Shown: one piece after another, positions 1-8,224 of the stretch | Position numbering within the stretch: position 1 is the stretch's first letter | How the letters are laid out: every line of letters begins with the position of its first letter | Assembly: GCF_030813115.1 (NCBI RefSeq) | Contig: NZ_JAUSTY010000030.1 | Location: forward strand, 1 to 34,684 | Direction: 5' to 3' | DNA length: 34,684 nucleotides | Source: Bacillus horti | GTDB lineage: Bacteria > Bacillota > Bacilli > Caldalkalibacillales > JCM-10596 | The notes under the pieces: generated by a model | Databases searched by the model: none | Seen by the model: only the letters and a program-made list of their open reading frames with translations | What the model was told of the DNA's origin: nothing | Position numbers and translations under genes: made by a program

Positions 1-18
1 TTATTTGGATAGTATCTT

Positions 19-39
19 TTTTAGCTCTTCGAGCTAAAA
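19..39. terminator. inverted repeat beyond the GH94 gene
   Basis: A 9-bp perfect stem (TTTTAGCTC / GAGCTAAAA) with a 3-base loop lies 40 bp beyond the GH94 stop codon. It is in the right place to end the minus-strand GH3-GH94 transcript, but neither side has a convincing T-run, so it may only be a 3'-end stabilising hairpin. Confidence 0.35.
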
Positions 40-78
40 GATTTGTTCAGAATAGTCAGTTATATAGTAAATGAACTT

Positions 79-3000
79 TTATGCAACACTAGTGACCTCA
101 GATATAAAAATCTCAATACTATTCTCTTCGTCAACCAAACAAGACTTAAGGACATCCTTACTCAGGATAAAGCCACCTTGACGATAACGATTTGAAAATA
201 CCTTCGTTTCCATTGACCTTCCATTCACTTTAACTTCATCTGCTACTCCTTGACCCAGATGATAAGAGAAGGTAACTGGCTTATTCCATATTTTGAACGT
301 AAACACTAATCCATTAAAGCGTTGTGGAAGAACAGGATCAATCTGTAGGCTTCCTTCAAAGATACGTATACCTAGCGCATTGGAAATTAACTGATTCATA
401 TAAATTCCAGGACCGCTAGAGTATATACGCCAACCACCTTTAACGGGTACGTTCCCTTCTCTCAGCAATGAAAATTGCTCCTCAGCCTCATATCGTGTTT
501 TGAATTTCCCATCAGAGCTACTAAAATAGGCATTGCTTTGCCTACGTTCAGCGTTCGGTACAGCATCCTGAATACGAATAGGATGAATGACAGATAGCCC
601 CTGCCATACCTCATCCCCTTTACCAAGCTTAGCCATCGCTTCAATAAAACGAATGTGGGCATGAACATACTGTAGACCTATCTCTCGGCCAAAATTAGCC
701 GCTTGCTCAGCTCTTTGGAAATGTGTACTAACACCACCAGTATATTTTGCTGGACGATTCATTAAACGTACTCCATCAGGACAGCTAAAATGCTCCTTAA
801 TTAAGTGATACTGCTTATCTGCCTGCTCAGGAGATACTAATTCAGCGATGATACTTCGAGTCTGTGGAAGCAAGCGATAGCTAATACCCGTTTTTGTATC
901 CTGTGGGTGCACCATCAGCTCGGGCTGACCAGGCTCCTCCATATAGATAAATCCAGGGATAACACCTGTCTCAAGCATGTACGTATTGAAATCTGCTTCA
1001 ATGGCCCCGGCTAATTGCTGAAGCTCCTCTGCCTCAGCTTGATTCAGCTGAATAAGAGCTTGAGAGAACTGTTTAATGACCTGATACGTTAGGGAAACCG
1101 TCCAGCTACTCACCATAAATTGCTTTAATTGCGGGTTAGCCGGTTGTAGGGTATCGTCCCAATCTCCATCATCATACGCAGATAAATGTGTATCATGGAG
1201 AAAATGCTGACGTATATAATCCAGTTGCTTTCTGGCATGCTCTCCAATAGACACTTCATGCTCTGTAAACTGGAAGGTTTGACGACTCGTATAAGGCACT
1301 TTTTCCTTTAGGATACTATAATCCTGTGTGACATTTAAATAATCCCCAAGAATCTTCAAGGGCCATACAATGATATCTCCATGGCTCTCTCCAGCTTTTA
1401 TATACGCATATTTATCATACATAAACCACTGTGGCCAGTTTCCATCCTCCTCAAATTGGTGCGAATAGAGCGTTTTAATAATTTCCTTGACCGTCTCATA
1501 CTTCTGTGTCGCCATAAAATACTCTGCTGGTCCCTGACACACATCACGAGTTCCCCAAGCTGCACCGCCATACTGTTCCAAGCCGTGCGGAGCAGAGTAA
1601 TGAACAAGCATATTATGTGAGTACCACCAGGCTAGAGCATTAAACTTTTCTACTTCTTCCTTAGCTTCTCCTTGCTGAGACAAATGGAAATGATTCATAA
1701 CCGAACGCAAAAACTCTCTATATCGCTCAATTTCATTTGTCATATCCTTTTTCTTTAATGAAACCTGTTCTCCATAAACATGACCGTGGATAACCATCGA
1801 CCACTCAGTGGAAGGCTCAAGCTCAAGAACAAGAAGGGAAGCTGATTTTGGCATTACATGAGTGGCAAGTCGTTGCTCATTCATACGTTTAACCTGAGCT
1901 CCTTCTAATTGAAAGCGGTAGGTTAAATCAGGGTAAACCTTACAGCTTTCTGCTCCTTCAGTGGCAGTTATGGTAAAACCATTCTCCTCCTCCTCCTTTA
2001 ATTCAAAAGATTGATCATATTCATTATTTCCCATAGAAATCTGATTGGTCACTAAATATCGGTAGTTCTTATCTTTAGTCGAACGTAACTGAACATGAAG
2101 CTCTGGTGAGTCTACAACTGTATAACTCGTAATGACTAACGTGTCCTCCGACGTTTTGTAATACCATCTGCTATAATTAAAGCCAATTTCATACAACGAT
2201 GGCATAGTGAGCAAATGATACTTGCCATCCATTTCAACGTAAATTCTTTGTCCAGATGTTTTCATGACATTCAATGCACTACGAGCATTCGTCAGCATTT
2301 TATTAAAGGACGTGTTCCCTACAGCAATTTGAGAATTAAAAATTCCATACATATACGTTGTGGACGTGAGTACATTTTCGTTCATCCTTGCGTTATCGCC
2401 CGTCATTAGAATATGACCATGAGGACGCTCAACGACTAATTCCTTTGCTTTTAAAACGATATGTTCATACGTCTCGGTGAAAAAGGAGAGTAATGTATCT
2501 CCATCATACTCTTCATGTAGCTTTTTGGGATAAAGAGCATCGATTTCTTCTTTGGTCATTTCTGAGACTATTAACGGAGTAGCAATATCGGTAGAAAGGC
2601 TTACCTTTTCTAATCCACCTTTTACTAGATTATCCCCTAAAAGCGAGTCTGCTTCAATTTGTTCCTGCTGACTCTGTACACTTTCCCTTGCCCTTAAGAT
2701 ATCTGTCTTGTAAGCTAATGCTGTAACTGCTTCGGACTCATTTTCTTTAAACAATCCGTAAAAAACAAATTGTGTCGAGCCATTTAGTTCAAACGTTTCA
2801 GATTTCAATCCAGTAAAGGCAAACTCATACTGATACACTTCATTAGGAAAATGCTCTAGCTTCAGCGCCTCAGGCTCATTTGTTTCCTTGTAGGAAAGTC
2901 CAAAAAATTGAAAGCCATCCGTTAAATAGCCAACAGCCTTCGTTAAAGAACCCTGCTGAACGTAAGGAAAGCCGCCTGGCTGCCTTTGATTCTGACGAGA

Positions 3001-3513
3001 GCAAACCACATATCCAAGCTCTTGATCTTCAAAGACACGGTGATCAATATATTGAGATGAATAAGCCTCATTTGAACGAATAAAGCCTTTACTTCCAAGA
3101 CCTAAATCCTGTGCGTAAATCAGATCTACTTCTTTTTTCTGCCCTTTCAGCTGGATGTCCCAAAACCAAACCCCTTGCTCGGTTAAGCTAAAAGTAACTA
3201 GATATTCCACATCGTCCGTTTTTCCATTCCAGTGTACCTGAGACTTCGTATAGGATACCTCACTTGGAGAATGAACTCCTAATAACGGAACGACCTTCCA
3301 GCCTTCAGCTTGCTTTATTCTTAAGTATAAATTATTTAACGCTCCATCAATCGGATTAGACATCCATTGATTAATCATTACTTCTCCATGCATGGCTTCG
3401 TAAAGATCACCACTGTTTAAAAAAGTAAAGCAAAATTCTCCTGCTTGAATGTTGAATGTAGACTCCGTTGTTTCAAAAACTCCAGCTTTTGATTTCTGCT
3501 CTAGTGTCGACAT
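79..3513 (-). CDS. GH94 phosphorylase, 1,2-beta-oligoglucan phosphorylase-like
   Basis: Probably a cytoplasmic inverting phosphorolase that splits beta-1,2-linked gluco-oligosaccharides with phosphate to give glucose 1-phosphate. The 1144-residue product has no signal peptide. A large beta-sandwich N-terminal half is followed by the (alpha/alpha)6 catalytic barrel. The segment DGDWDDTLQ (Asp at about 786) matches the position of the GH94 general-acid aspartate. The length and the extended N-terminus fit the Listeria Lin1839-type SOGP subfamily better than the roughly 800-residue cellobiose phosphorylases. The start MSTLEQ is chosen because GAGGAG lies 7-8 bases upstream; an in-frame ATG 18 codons earlier has no ribosome binding site. 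It follows the GH3 gene by 103 bp, probably as one operon. Family GH94 is secure; beta-1,2 specificity is inferred from length and the GH3 partner. Confidence 0.85.
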   Translation of the reverse strand: MSTLEQKSKAGVFETTESTFNIQAGEFCFTFLNSGDLYEAMHGEVMINQWMSNPIDGALNNLYLRIKQAEGWKVVPLLGVHSPSEVSYTKSQVHWNGKTDDVEYLVTFSLTEQGVWFWDIQLKGQKKEVDLIYAQDLGLGSKGFIRSNEAYSSQYIDHRVFEDQELGYVVCSRQNQRQPGGFPYVQQGSLTKAVGYLTDGFQFFGLSYKETNEPEALKLEHFPNEVYQYEFAFTGLKSETFELNGSTQFVFYGLFKENESEAVTALAYKTDILRARESVQSQQEQIEADSLLGDNLVKGGLEKVSLSTDIATPLIVSEMTKEEIDALYPKKLHEEYDGDTLLSFFTETYEHIVLKAKELVVERPHGHILMTGDNARMNENVLTSTTYMYGIFNSQIAVGNTSFNKMLTNARSALNVMKTSGQRIYVEMDGKYHLLTMPSLYEIGFNYSRWYYKTSEDTLVITSYTVVDSPELHVQLRSTKDKNYRYLVTNQISMGNNEYDQSFELKEEEENGFTITATEGAESCKVYPDLTYRFQLEGAQVKRMNEQRLATHVMPKSASLLVLELEPSTEWSMVIHGHVYGEQVSLKKKDMTNEIERYREFLRSVMNHFHLSQQGEAKEEVEKFNALAWWYSHNMLVHYSAPHGLEQYGGAAWGTRDVCQGPAEYFMATQKYETVKEIIKTLYSHQFEEDGNWPQWFMYDKYAYIKAGESHGDIIVWPLKILGDYLNVTQDYSILKEKVPYTSRQTFQFTEHEVSIGEHARKQLDYIRQHFLHDTHLSAYDDGDWDDTLQPANPQLKQFMVSSWTVSLTYQVIKQFSQALIQLNQAEAEELQQLAGAIEADFNTYMLETGVIPGFIYMEEPGQPELMVHPQDTKTGISYRLLPQTRSIIAELVSPEQADKQYHLIKEHFSCPDGVRLMNRPAKYTGGVSTHFQRAEQAANFGREIGLQYVHAHIRFIEAMAKLGKGDEVWQGLSVIHPIRIQDAVPNAERRQSNAYFSSSDGKFKTRYEAEEQFSLLREGNVPVKGGWRIYSSGPGIYMNQLISNALGIRIFEGSLQIDPVLPQRFNGLVFTFKIWNKPVTFSYHLGQGVADEVKVNGRSMETKVFSNRYRQGGFILSKDVLKSCLVDEENSIEIFISEVTSVA

Positions 3514-3616
3514 GATACTCTCCTCAAGTTTAGATTTTGATCTGCTAATTCTTGTTTCTCTCGTCATTCACAGAGATACAGTTACGTCATTTACAGGGAT
3601 TACAATGTAGTCCTGT

Positions 3617-5788
3617 TTATTGAAGCTCAAACGGGAGAGCTATTCCTTCTTCACTATTCGGTCCTACATACGCAATAAATGCTCCTGGATCACTCGTAAA
3701 ATCAAGATTCGCATGATGGTATCGTAGCTGCTCCTCTGTAATAGTGAAGGAAACAACTTTCTTTTCACCTGGCTCTAAATGAATCCTTTTAAATGCCTTT
3801 AATTCCTTCAACGGTCGGACAACTTCACCAACTAAATCTTGTATATAGACCTGCACCACTTCTTCTCCTGCAAGCTTTCCATTGTTTTTAACTTTCACAG
3901 TGAGTGAAATAGGCTGTTCTTTAGTCAAAGTGTTTTCTGACAAGGTAGCGTCAGAATATGAAAATGTTGTATAGCTGAGCCCAAATCCAAAGGGTAGCAG
4001 CGGTTCATTAGGAATATCAAGATACTTGGATACATAATGGCTTTCCGTATCCTCAGGGTAATAAGGGCGACCAGTATTAAAATGGTTATAATACACCGGA
4101 ACTTGACCAACAGAAAACGGAATGGACATTGTTAACCTGCCAGAAGGATTACTATCACCAAACAGTAGATTCGCTACAGCTGCCCCTCCTTCTGTTCCCG
4201 GGTACCATGCTTCTAACACCGCATCCACCTGATCAATAACTCCATGTAGATCAAGCGGTCTCCCATTAAATAAGACAGCAATCATAGGCTTTCCTAGCTC
4301 TTTCAGCCTTTTAACTAAATCAAGCTGTACCTGTGGTAACCGGATATCTGAGCGTGAGCACGCCTCACCACTCATAGATGAAGCTTCCCCGAGCGCTAGC
4401 ACTAGCACATCTGCTTGCTCAGCTATTCTTAAAGCATCTTCCAATTGTTTCTCTGTACCCGTCTGAATATCACAGCCTTGTCCTACCAATAACTGTGCCG
4501 AATCTAGTTTCATTCTTAGTCCATCTGCTAGCTTCATAGCCTTCTCTTTTGAACCATGCCATGACCATGCACCTAAAATATCTCCGCTTTCCGCAAACGG
4601 ACCGATTAAAGCAACTTTTTGTTCCTTTTGTAAAGGAAGCGCCCCTTCATTTTTTAGCATGACACAGGATTTTTCAGCAAGCTCTCTAGCCACAGCCCTA
4701 TGCTCCGCACATAGTACGACCTCTTTCTCCTGCTGTTCATCTGCTCCACGATAAGGGTTTTCGAACAATCCAAGCTTCTTTTTCAGCTGCAATATCCGAA
4801 TAACTCCTTCATCAATTAATTCCTCCGCAACAACCCCTGACTCAACTAGCTCCTGCAAATGATTGGCATAGCAAGGTGTCATCATTTCAATATCTACACC
4901 TGCTTGTATCGCTTTCTTTGCTGCTTCTGCCTCATCAGCTGCAACACCATGAGGAATTAGCTCCTTAACAGCTCCCCAATCCGAAATAATGACTCCATCA
5001 AAGCCCCATTCATCCCGTAGTAAATGACGCATCAAGGTAGCATTTCCACTAGCAGGTATTCCATCCACCGTATTAAAGGAGGTCATGACCATTTCACAGC
5101 CTTCATCAAGAGCAGCTTTATACGCTGGCAGATAATTCTCACGTAGCTCCCTCTCAGACATGTTCACCGTGTTATAATCTCGACCACCCTCAGCCGCACC
5201 GTACGCAGCAAAGTGTTTCACACAAGCAGCCACCCTGTGTAAATCTGTCTTTAAATCCTTACCTTGAAAGCCTCGTACAAAAGCTCTAGCAAATTGTCCA
5301 TTCAGGTAAGGATCTTCACCCGTCGATTCCACTACACGCCCCCAGCGAGGATCACGCACTAAATCTACCATCGGAGCAAACGTAACATGAATTCCAGAAA
5401 CAGCCGCTTCCTTCGCAGCAACCTGTGCACTTTGCTCCGCTAATTCCATATTCCAGGAACACCCGATCCCCAGCGGTACTGGAAAAATAGTTTCAAAGCC
5501 ATGAACAATATCAGCCATCATTACTAAGGGAATCCCTAGCCTGTTCTCTTTTAAATGGGCATCTTGGATGCTTCTAATTTCCCTTGCACCTGAAGCTCCT
5601 AGCACAGATCCACTATTTAGTACAGTCTCCTTCCTAATCCCCATCTCTTCCATTGGACCAGTAATCTGTCCAGCACTGAATGACCCTTCATAAAAATGTG
5701 TCGCTAGCTGCATAAATTGAGCTATTTTCTCCTCTAACGTCATCTGCTGAAGTAATGAATGAACCGAACTTGTTAAATTCTCAGTCAT
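3617..5788 (-). CDS. GH3 family beta-glucosidase (sophorose-active type likely)
   Basis: A retaining beta-glucosidase of 723 residues with no signal peptide, so intracellular. It has an N-terminal TIM barrel with the KHFAAYGAAEGGRDYN loop, nucleophile Asp270 in VIISDWG, a second alpha/beta sandwich with the probable acid/base glutamate in the MSGEACSRSD segment, and a C-terminal Fn3-like domain (about 640-715). The architecture and exact length agree with Listeria Lin1840, which prefers sophorose and sits beside a GH94 phosphorylase, as here. GGAGGA precedes the ATG. Expression is expected from the promoter near 6157-6185, with two palindromic operators downstream of it. Expected role: hydrolyse the sophorose left by the phosphorylase and trim oligomers. 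No transporter for the substrate is inside the window; one could lie beyond base 1. Confidence 0.9.
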   Translation of the reverse strand: MTENLTSSVHSLLQQMTLEEKIAQFMQLATHFYEGSFSAGQITGPMEEMGIRKETVLNSGSVLGASGAREIRSIQDAHLKENRLGIPLVMMADIVHGFETIFPVPLGIGCSWNMELAEQSAQVAAKEAAVSGIHVTFAPMVDLVRDPRWGRVVESTGEDPYLNGQFARAFVRGFQGKDLKTDLHRVAACVKHFAAYGAAEGGRDYNTVNMSERELRENYLPAYKAALDEGCEMVMTSFNTVDGIPASGNATLMRHLLRDEWGFDGVIISDWGAVKELIPHGVAADEAEAAKKAIQAGVDIEMMTPCYANHLQELVESGVVAEELIDEGVIRILQLKKKLGLFENPYRGADEQQEKEVVLCAEHRAVARELAEKSCVMLKNEGALPLQKEQKVALIGPFAESGDILGAWSWHGSKEKAMKLADGLRMKLDSAQLLVGQGCDIQTGTEKQLEDALRIAEQADVLVLALGEASSMSGEACSRSDIRLPQVQLDLVKRLKELGKPMIAVLFNGRPLDLHGVIDQVDAVLEAWYPGTEGGAAVANLLFGDSNPSGRLTMSIPFSVGQVPVYYNHFNTGRPYYPEDTESHYVSKYLDIPNEPLLPFGFGLSYTTFSYSDATLSENTLTKEQPISLTVKVKNNGKLAGEEVVQVYIQDLVGEVVRPLKELKAFKRIHLEPGEKKVVSFTITEEQLRYHHANLDFTSDPGAFIAYVGPNSEEGIALPFELQ

Positions 5789-6086
5789 CTGTTCTCCTCC
5801 GTTCTTCTCTTACAAGATCATGGTGAAATTCTGTGAAATCTATATTTACTCAAAATGCTTATAAACCCCTATAACTCCCATAAACCCCTCATTAAACTCC
5901 TACATTTTAAAGAGCTATAAGAGCTATTTAGCATTTATAAAGACTATGTAATTTTGAATTTCAATACTAAAAGTACTATTAAACTACCACTATCAAACAA
6001 CTACTATCAAACGACTAGTAACTGATCTTACACCTTTTCTTCAACCCATTCTTGCAAATTATAATTTATAGCAGCTATACCACTCA

Positions 6087-6102
6087 ATCGAAACGTTTCG
6101 AT
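6087..6102. promoter_or_regulatory. LacI-type operator, distal copy
   Basis: A perfect 16-bp palindrome, ATCGAAACGTTTCGAT, with the central CG typical of LacI/GalR-family sites. Its centre lies 48 bp from the centre of the second copy, and it falls in the long leader of the GH3-GH94 operon at about +50. Two sites suggest cooperative binding or looping. It does not fit the CcpA cre consensus, so a dedicated regulator is more likely; none is encoded in the window. Confidence 0.8.
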
Positions 6103-6135
6103 ATGCTGTAAAAATAAAGAAACTGATTTCTTTAT

Positions 6136-6149
6136 TCGAAACGTTTCGA
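6136..6149. promoter_or_regulatory. LacI-type operator, start-site copy
   Basis: A perfect 14-bp palindrome, TCGAAACGTTTCGA, with the same core as the distal copy. It begins 7 bp downstream of the -10 box of the GH3-GH94 promoter and covers the expected transcription start, so a bound repressor would block initiation directly. Confidence 0.8.
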
Positions 6150-6156
6150 CAAGGTC

Positions 6157-6185
6157 ATTATACGTTAAAAAGAAAGCGATTTCAA
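6157..6185 (-). promoter_or_regulatory. sigma-A promoter of the GH3-GH94 operon
   Basis: On the minus strand, TTGAAA (6180-6185) and TATAAT (6157-6162) are separated by exactly 17 bp. Transcription would start near 6150, leaving a leader of about 360 nt before the GH3 start codon at 5788. That leader contains the second operator and AT-rich sequence with short direct repeats. A weaker promoter (TATAAT at 6058-6063) may lie within it. I see no riboswitch in the leader. Confidence 0.7.
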
Positions 6186-6354
6186 ATACTTTTTTATTAG
6201 TTTGTACTGATATCATAGTGTGGTGGGTCATATACTTGTGAGATCAAAGTACTTGCTGAGGCATAATATCCTTGTTGGAGTCATAGTTTTGGAAGTATTG
6301 ACTAATTAAAAAGAGGGAGAGATGAAAGGATTCTAGGATTCCCTTAATTCCCTA

Positions 6355-6383
6355 TTGTAAAGTATGGAAGTTACCCATAAAAT
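6355..6383 (+). promoter_or_regulatory. promoter of the small basic protein gene
   Basis: TTGTAA (6355-6360) and TAAAAT (6378-6383) with a 17-bp spacer lie about 40 bp upstream of the start codon at 6425. The match is moderate but well placed. Confidence 0.45.
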
Positions 6384-6424
6384 ATATGTATGAATGGAAC
6401 AAAAAATCAAGGGGGATTTATTTG

Positions 6425-6625
6425 ATGGAAAAGAACGAGAAGAACATAGAAGAAACGCAAACAGAACCCAAAAAGGTCTCCTTAGCAGAAGCAGCCAAGC
6501 AAGCATTGGCACGTAAAAAGCAGTCCAATCAAAAGCAGCAGAGCTTCCATGACCGTGGGAACCATACGATGAAGAGCCAGCATATGAATAAACCAAAGTC
6601 ACAGCGTAAGAAGATGGGGCCTTAA
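6425..6625 (+). CDS. small basic hydrophilic protein, 66 residues
   Basis: I do not recognise a named family. The product starts MEKNEKN and is very rich in Lys, Gln and Glu, with an amphipathic stretch VSLAEAAKQALARKK at about 19-33 and a basic Gln/Asn/His-rich tail. It has no membrane segment and no cysteine. The ATG at 6425 is preferred over an upstream in-frame ATG because AGGGGG lies about 10 bases before it. The gene is flanked by its own promoter and a terminator (6984-7022), although the repeat block separates the latter. Composition would suit a nucleic-acid- or spore-associated small protein, but that is a guess. Confidence 0.6.
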   Translation: MEKNEKNIEETQTEPKKVSLAEAAKQALARKKQSNQKQQSFHDRGNHTMKSQHMNKPKSQRKKMGP

Positions 6626-6753
6626 GAAAAAGCTTTAAGGATATCTGCTTAGCATTTATAATCTATTACTATTTCTTTGAATACTTTGGAAAATAGGACA
6701 TTGTGCCAAAAGTAGTTTTTATGTAATAGCCCCATTTTGCTGTCTCCCCGCTG

Positions 6754-6935
6754 TAACGGACATATTTGACGCTTAGACGCTTAATTTTTCAGGTCTTGAT
6801 TTTTAACGGTCATATTCGATCCTTAGACTGATTTATCCATCGATTTTCATTCAATACGACGGCTAAGGTGCAGATTTGACCGTTAGAAGTTACCGAGCTC
6901 AAATAATTGCTTCTAAGGTGCAATTTTGACCGTTA
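6754..6935. repeat. four-unit intergenic repeat, two direct and two inverted copies
   Basis: Four related units of about 23 bp occur at 6754-6777, 6804-6827, 6863-6885 and 6913-6935. The first two read TAACGG(A/T)CATATT..., and the last two are their reverse complement, CTAAGGTGCA...TTGACCGTTA. Unit starts are exactly 50 bp apart within each pair, so the block forms a large imperfect palindrome. GAGCTCAAATAA also occurs twice (near 6896 and 6967). No ORF crosses it. It fills most of the gene-free stretch 6626-7129 and looks like a dispersed intergenic element. Confidence 0.65.
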
Positions 6936-6983
6936 GAGATTGTATGAGGATCAAAGGACATACCTGAGCTCAAATAAACAAAT

Positions 6984-7022
6984 AAGACGCCATTCTCCCG
7001 TTGAAGGTAGGTGGCGTCTTTT
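6984..7022 (+). terminator. Rho-independent terminator
   Basis: A 9-bp stem, AAGACGCCA / TGGCGTCTT (6984-6992 and 7012-7020), is followed by TTTT. It would end plus-strand transcription from the small basic protein gene and may also work in the other direction for the PepSY-like gene. Confidence 0.75.
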
Positions 7023-7129
7023 AGTATCAAACCTTTTATATAAAAAGAAACTTTCATACTCTAAACTATTGTGGACCATCACCCATAAATACTTCAGCCC
7101 ACTACAAACACTTTATTAGATACATTAGG

Positions 7130-7585
7130 TTAATTTGTTTCTCTTTCTTCTATTATTCTATTAACCCTCATTATTTCCCCAGTAAACGCATTGATGTAGT
7201 ATATCACCGCAGGACTCCAGTCCGTATATGGAGTATTATTTTCTGTATCTAGTGAGACTCTCCATACCTTTGTACGCTTATTCTCCCCCTGTTCATTTTT
7301 ATGCAAATACAATGTTTGCGTTTCATCCATATGCCATAATACAGGGGAAGGAAAACCATCTTCTAGCGCTTGATTTAAAGCAATTGCTTCAGCGTTCTGA
7401 GCATCGATTCTAGGTATTTGCAAAGGATTTAAATAATAGGTTTGTATGACCATAAGGGCAACAGTTAATAATGCAGTAATAAGTACTGAGAACTCCTTTT
7501 TTTCTAGCTTTAAAAAAATGAATAGAATCACTCTCCTCTCTTTCCCGAGTTGAGTAGTAGTTTTACTGCCACGCGATCTCTCCAT
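7130..7585 (-). CDS. membrane-anchored PepSY-like protein
   Basis: A product of up to 151 residues with one membrane segment (about 33-50, FSVLITALLTVALMVIQTYY) and an outside C-terminal domain. That domain follows the PepSY pattern: an AEAIALNQAL helix, a strand around KVWRVSLD, then VIYYINAFTGEIMRV, where the last part matches the usual 'D..TGEI' end. PepSY domains are often found in secreted protease inhibitors or regulators. The start is unclear: the ATG at 7585 has no ribosome binding site and lies inside the mini-ORF at 7563-7661, and a GTG at 7531 sits too close to AGAGGAG to be ideal. Either start keeps the membrane segment. Confidence 0.6.
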   Translation of the reverse strand: MERSRGSKTTTQLGKERRVILFIFLKLEKKEFSVLITALLTVALMVIQTYYLNPLQIPRIDAQNAEAIALNQALEDGFPSPVLWHMDETQTLYLHKNEQGENKRTKVWRVSLDTENNTPYTDWSPAVIYYINAFTGEIMRVNRIIEERETN

Positions 7586-7661
7586 CTCTATTTACATACA
7601 TCCACTTCACACCGTCATGAACCCGTGCTAAACTACCTTGAAAAGGATTAGTTCCTTTCAA
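7563..7661 (-). CDS. 32-residue WG-repeat-like mini-ORF
   Basis: A TTG start preceded by AAAGGGGG at 8-bp spacing opens a 32-codon frame: MKGTNPFQGS, then LARVHDGVKWMYVNRDGEI, ending AWQ. This resembles a single WG (KWG) repeat, whose core is 'GLA.V...GKWGYID.DG.IVW'. It overlaps the N-terminus of the PepSY-like gene in another frame. It could be a real mini-protein translationally coupled to that gene, or the last repeat of an eroded WG-repeat gene; a TAG stop lies 14 codons upstream in frame. Confidence 0.35.
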   Translation of the reverse strand: MKGTNPFQGSLARVHDGVKWMYVNRDGEIAWQ

Positions 7662-7875
7662 TGTTGCATCCCCCTTTTCTATGTACAGAAAATACTACAA
7701 CTTTCCTCTCTTTATACAATTATAACCATTTCTATGAAGAATTGAAATGCATTGGGGCAAAATACAAAATACGTTCGTTCTCAACTAATTACTAACTTTA
7801 TAATTTTTCTAGAAACAGTATATTCCAAATAAATTATCTTGAAATTAAAAAGTTACGCAATTATTCGAAATTAAC

Positions 7876-7905
7876 TTGACCCAAATCAACTAAATCCTGT
7901 AATCT
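7876..7905 (+). promoter_or_regulatory. promoter of the AimR-like operon
   Basis: TTGACC (7876-7881) and TAATCT (7900-7905) are separated by 18 bp. They lie about 50 bp upstream of the GTG start at 7958, in a very AT-rich divergent intergenic region. Confidence 0.5.
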
Positions 7906-7957
7906 AAACATATAACTTCAAGTTGGACGGTTACTATGATTAGAAGGAGGAAATGGT

Positions 7958-8221
7958 GTGCTGCAAGAGCAAATTTTACGAACTCTTGATGAAAGAGATG
8001 GAGTTGACCAGAGGAAGCTATCTTATGTAGCTAATTTAAATGAGTCTTCTATCTCACGGTTTTTAAATGGTTACGAGGAAATTAATTTTGAATCTGCTTT
8101 ACGTATCGTTAAATTCTTATATCCTGAGCAAGAACGGGTCATCATGGCCACATACATACCCACTCAGAAGTCTAAAAACGCACGACATGCTCTTGAATAC
8201 TGTGTCATGAGCCAGCTTTGA
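7958..8221 (+). CDS. AimR-like peptide receptor, N-terminal part before in-frame TGA
   Basis: The first 87 codons hold the DNA-binding half of an AimR-family (arbitrium, RRNPP-type) receptor: a helix-turn-helix (about 17-40, RKLSYVANLNESSISRFLNG), then the family segment ALRIVKFLYPEQE...KNARHALEYC. Known AimR proteins of SP-beta-like phages bind DNA as dimers and release it on binding the hexapeptide AimP. AAGGAGG with 7-bp spacing supports the GTG start at 7958. The frame ends in TGA at 8219-8221, but the same frame stays open for 298 more codons and aligns with AimR without a gap. So this is one gene of about 385 codons with a nonsense codon, a recoding site or a sequencing error. Alone, this fragment could bind DNA but could not sense peptide. 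Confidence 0.75.
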   Translation: MLQEQILRTLDERDGVDQRKLSYVANLNESSISRFLNGYEEINFESALRIVKFLYPEQERVIMATYIPTQKSKNARHALEYCVMSQL

Positions 8222-8224
8222 GAG

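Noticed and set aside
6028-6231. 67-residue minus-strand ORF
   Set aside because: It runs across the promoter and both palindromic operators of the GH3-GH94 operon and has no ribosome binding site; it is almost certainly not coding.
8219-8221. Selenocysteine at the in-frame TGA
   Set aside because: AimR proteins have no conserved Cys there, no selenocysteine-type hairpin is evident just downstream, and the change is more simply TGG to TGA.
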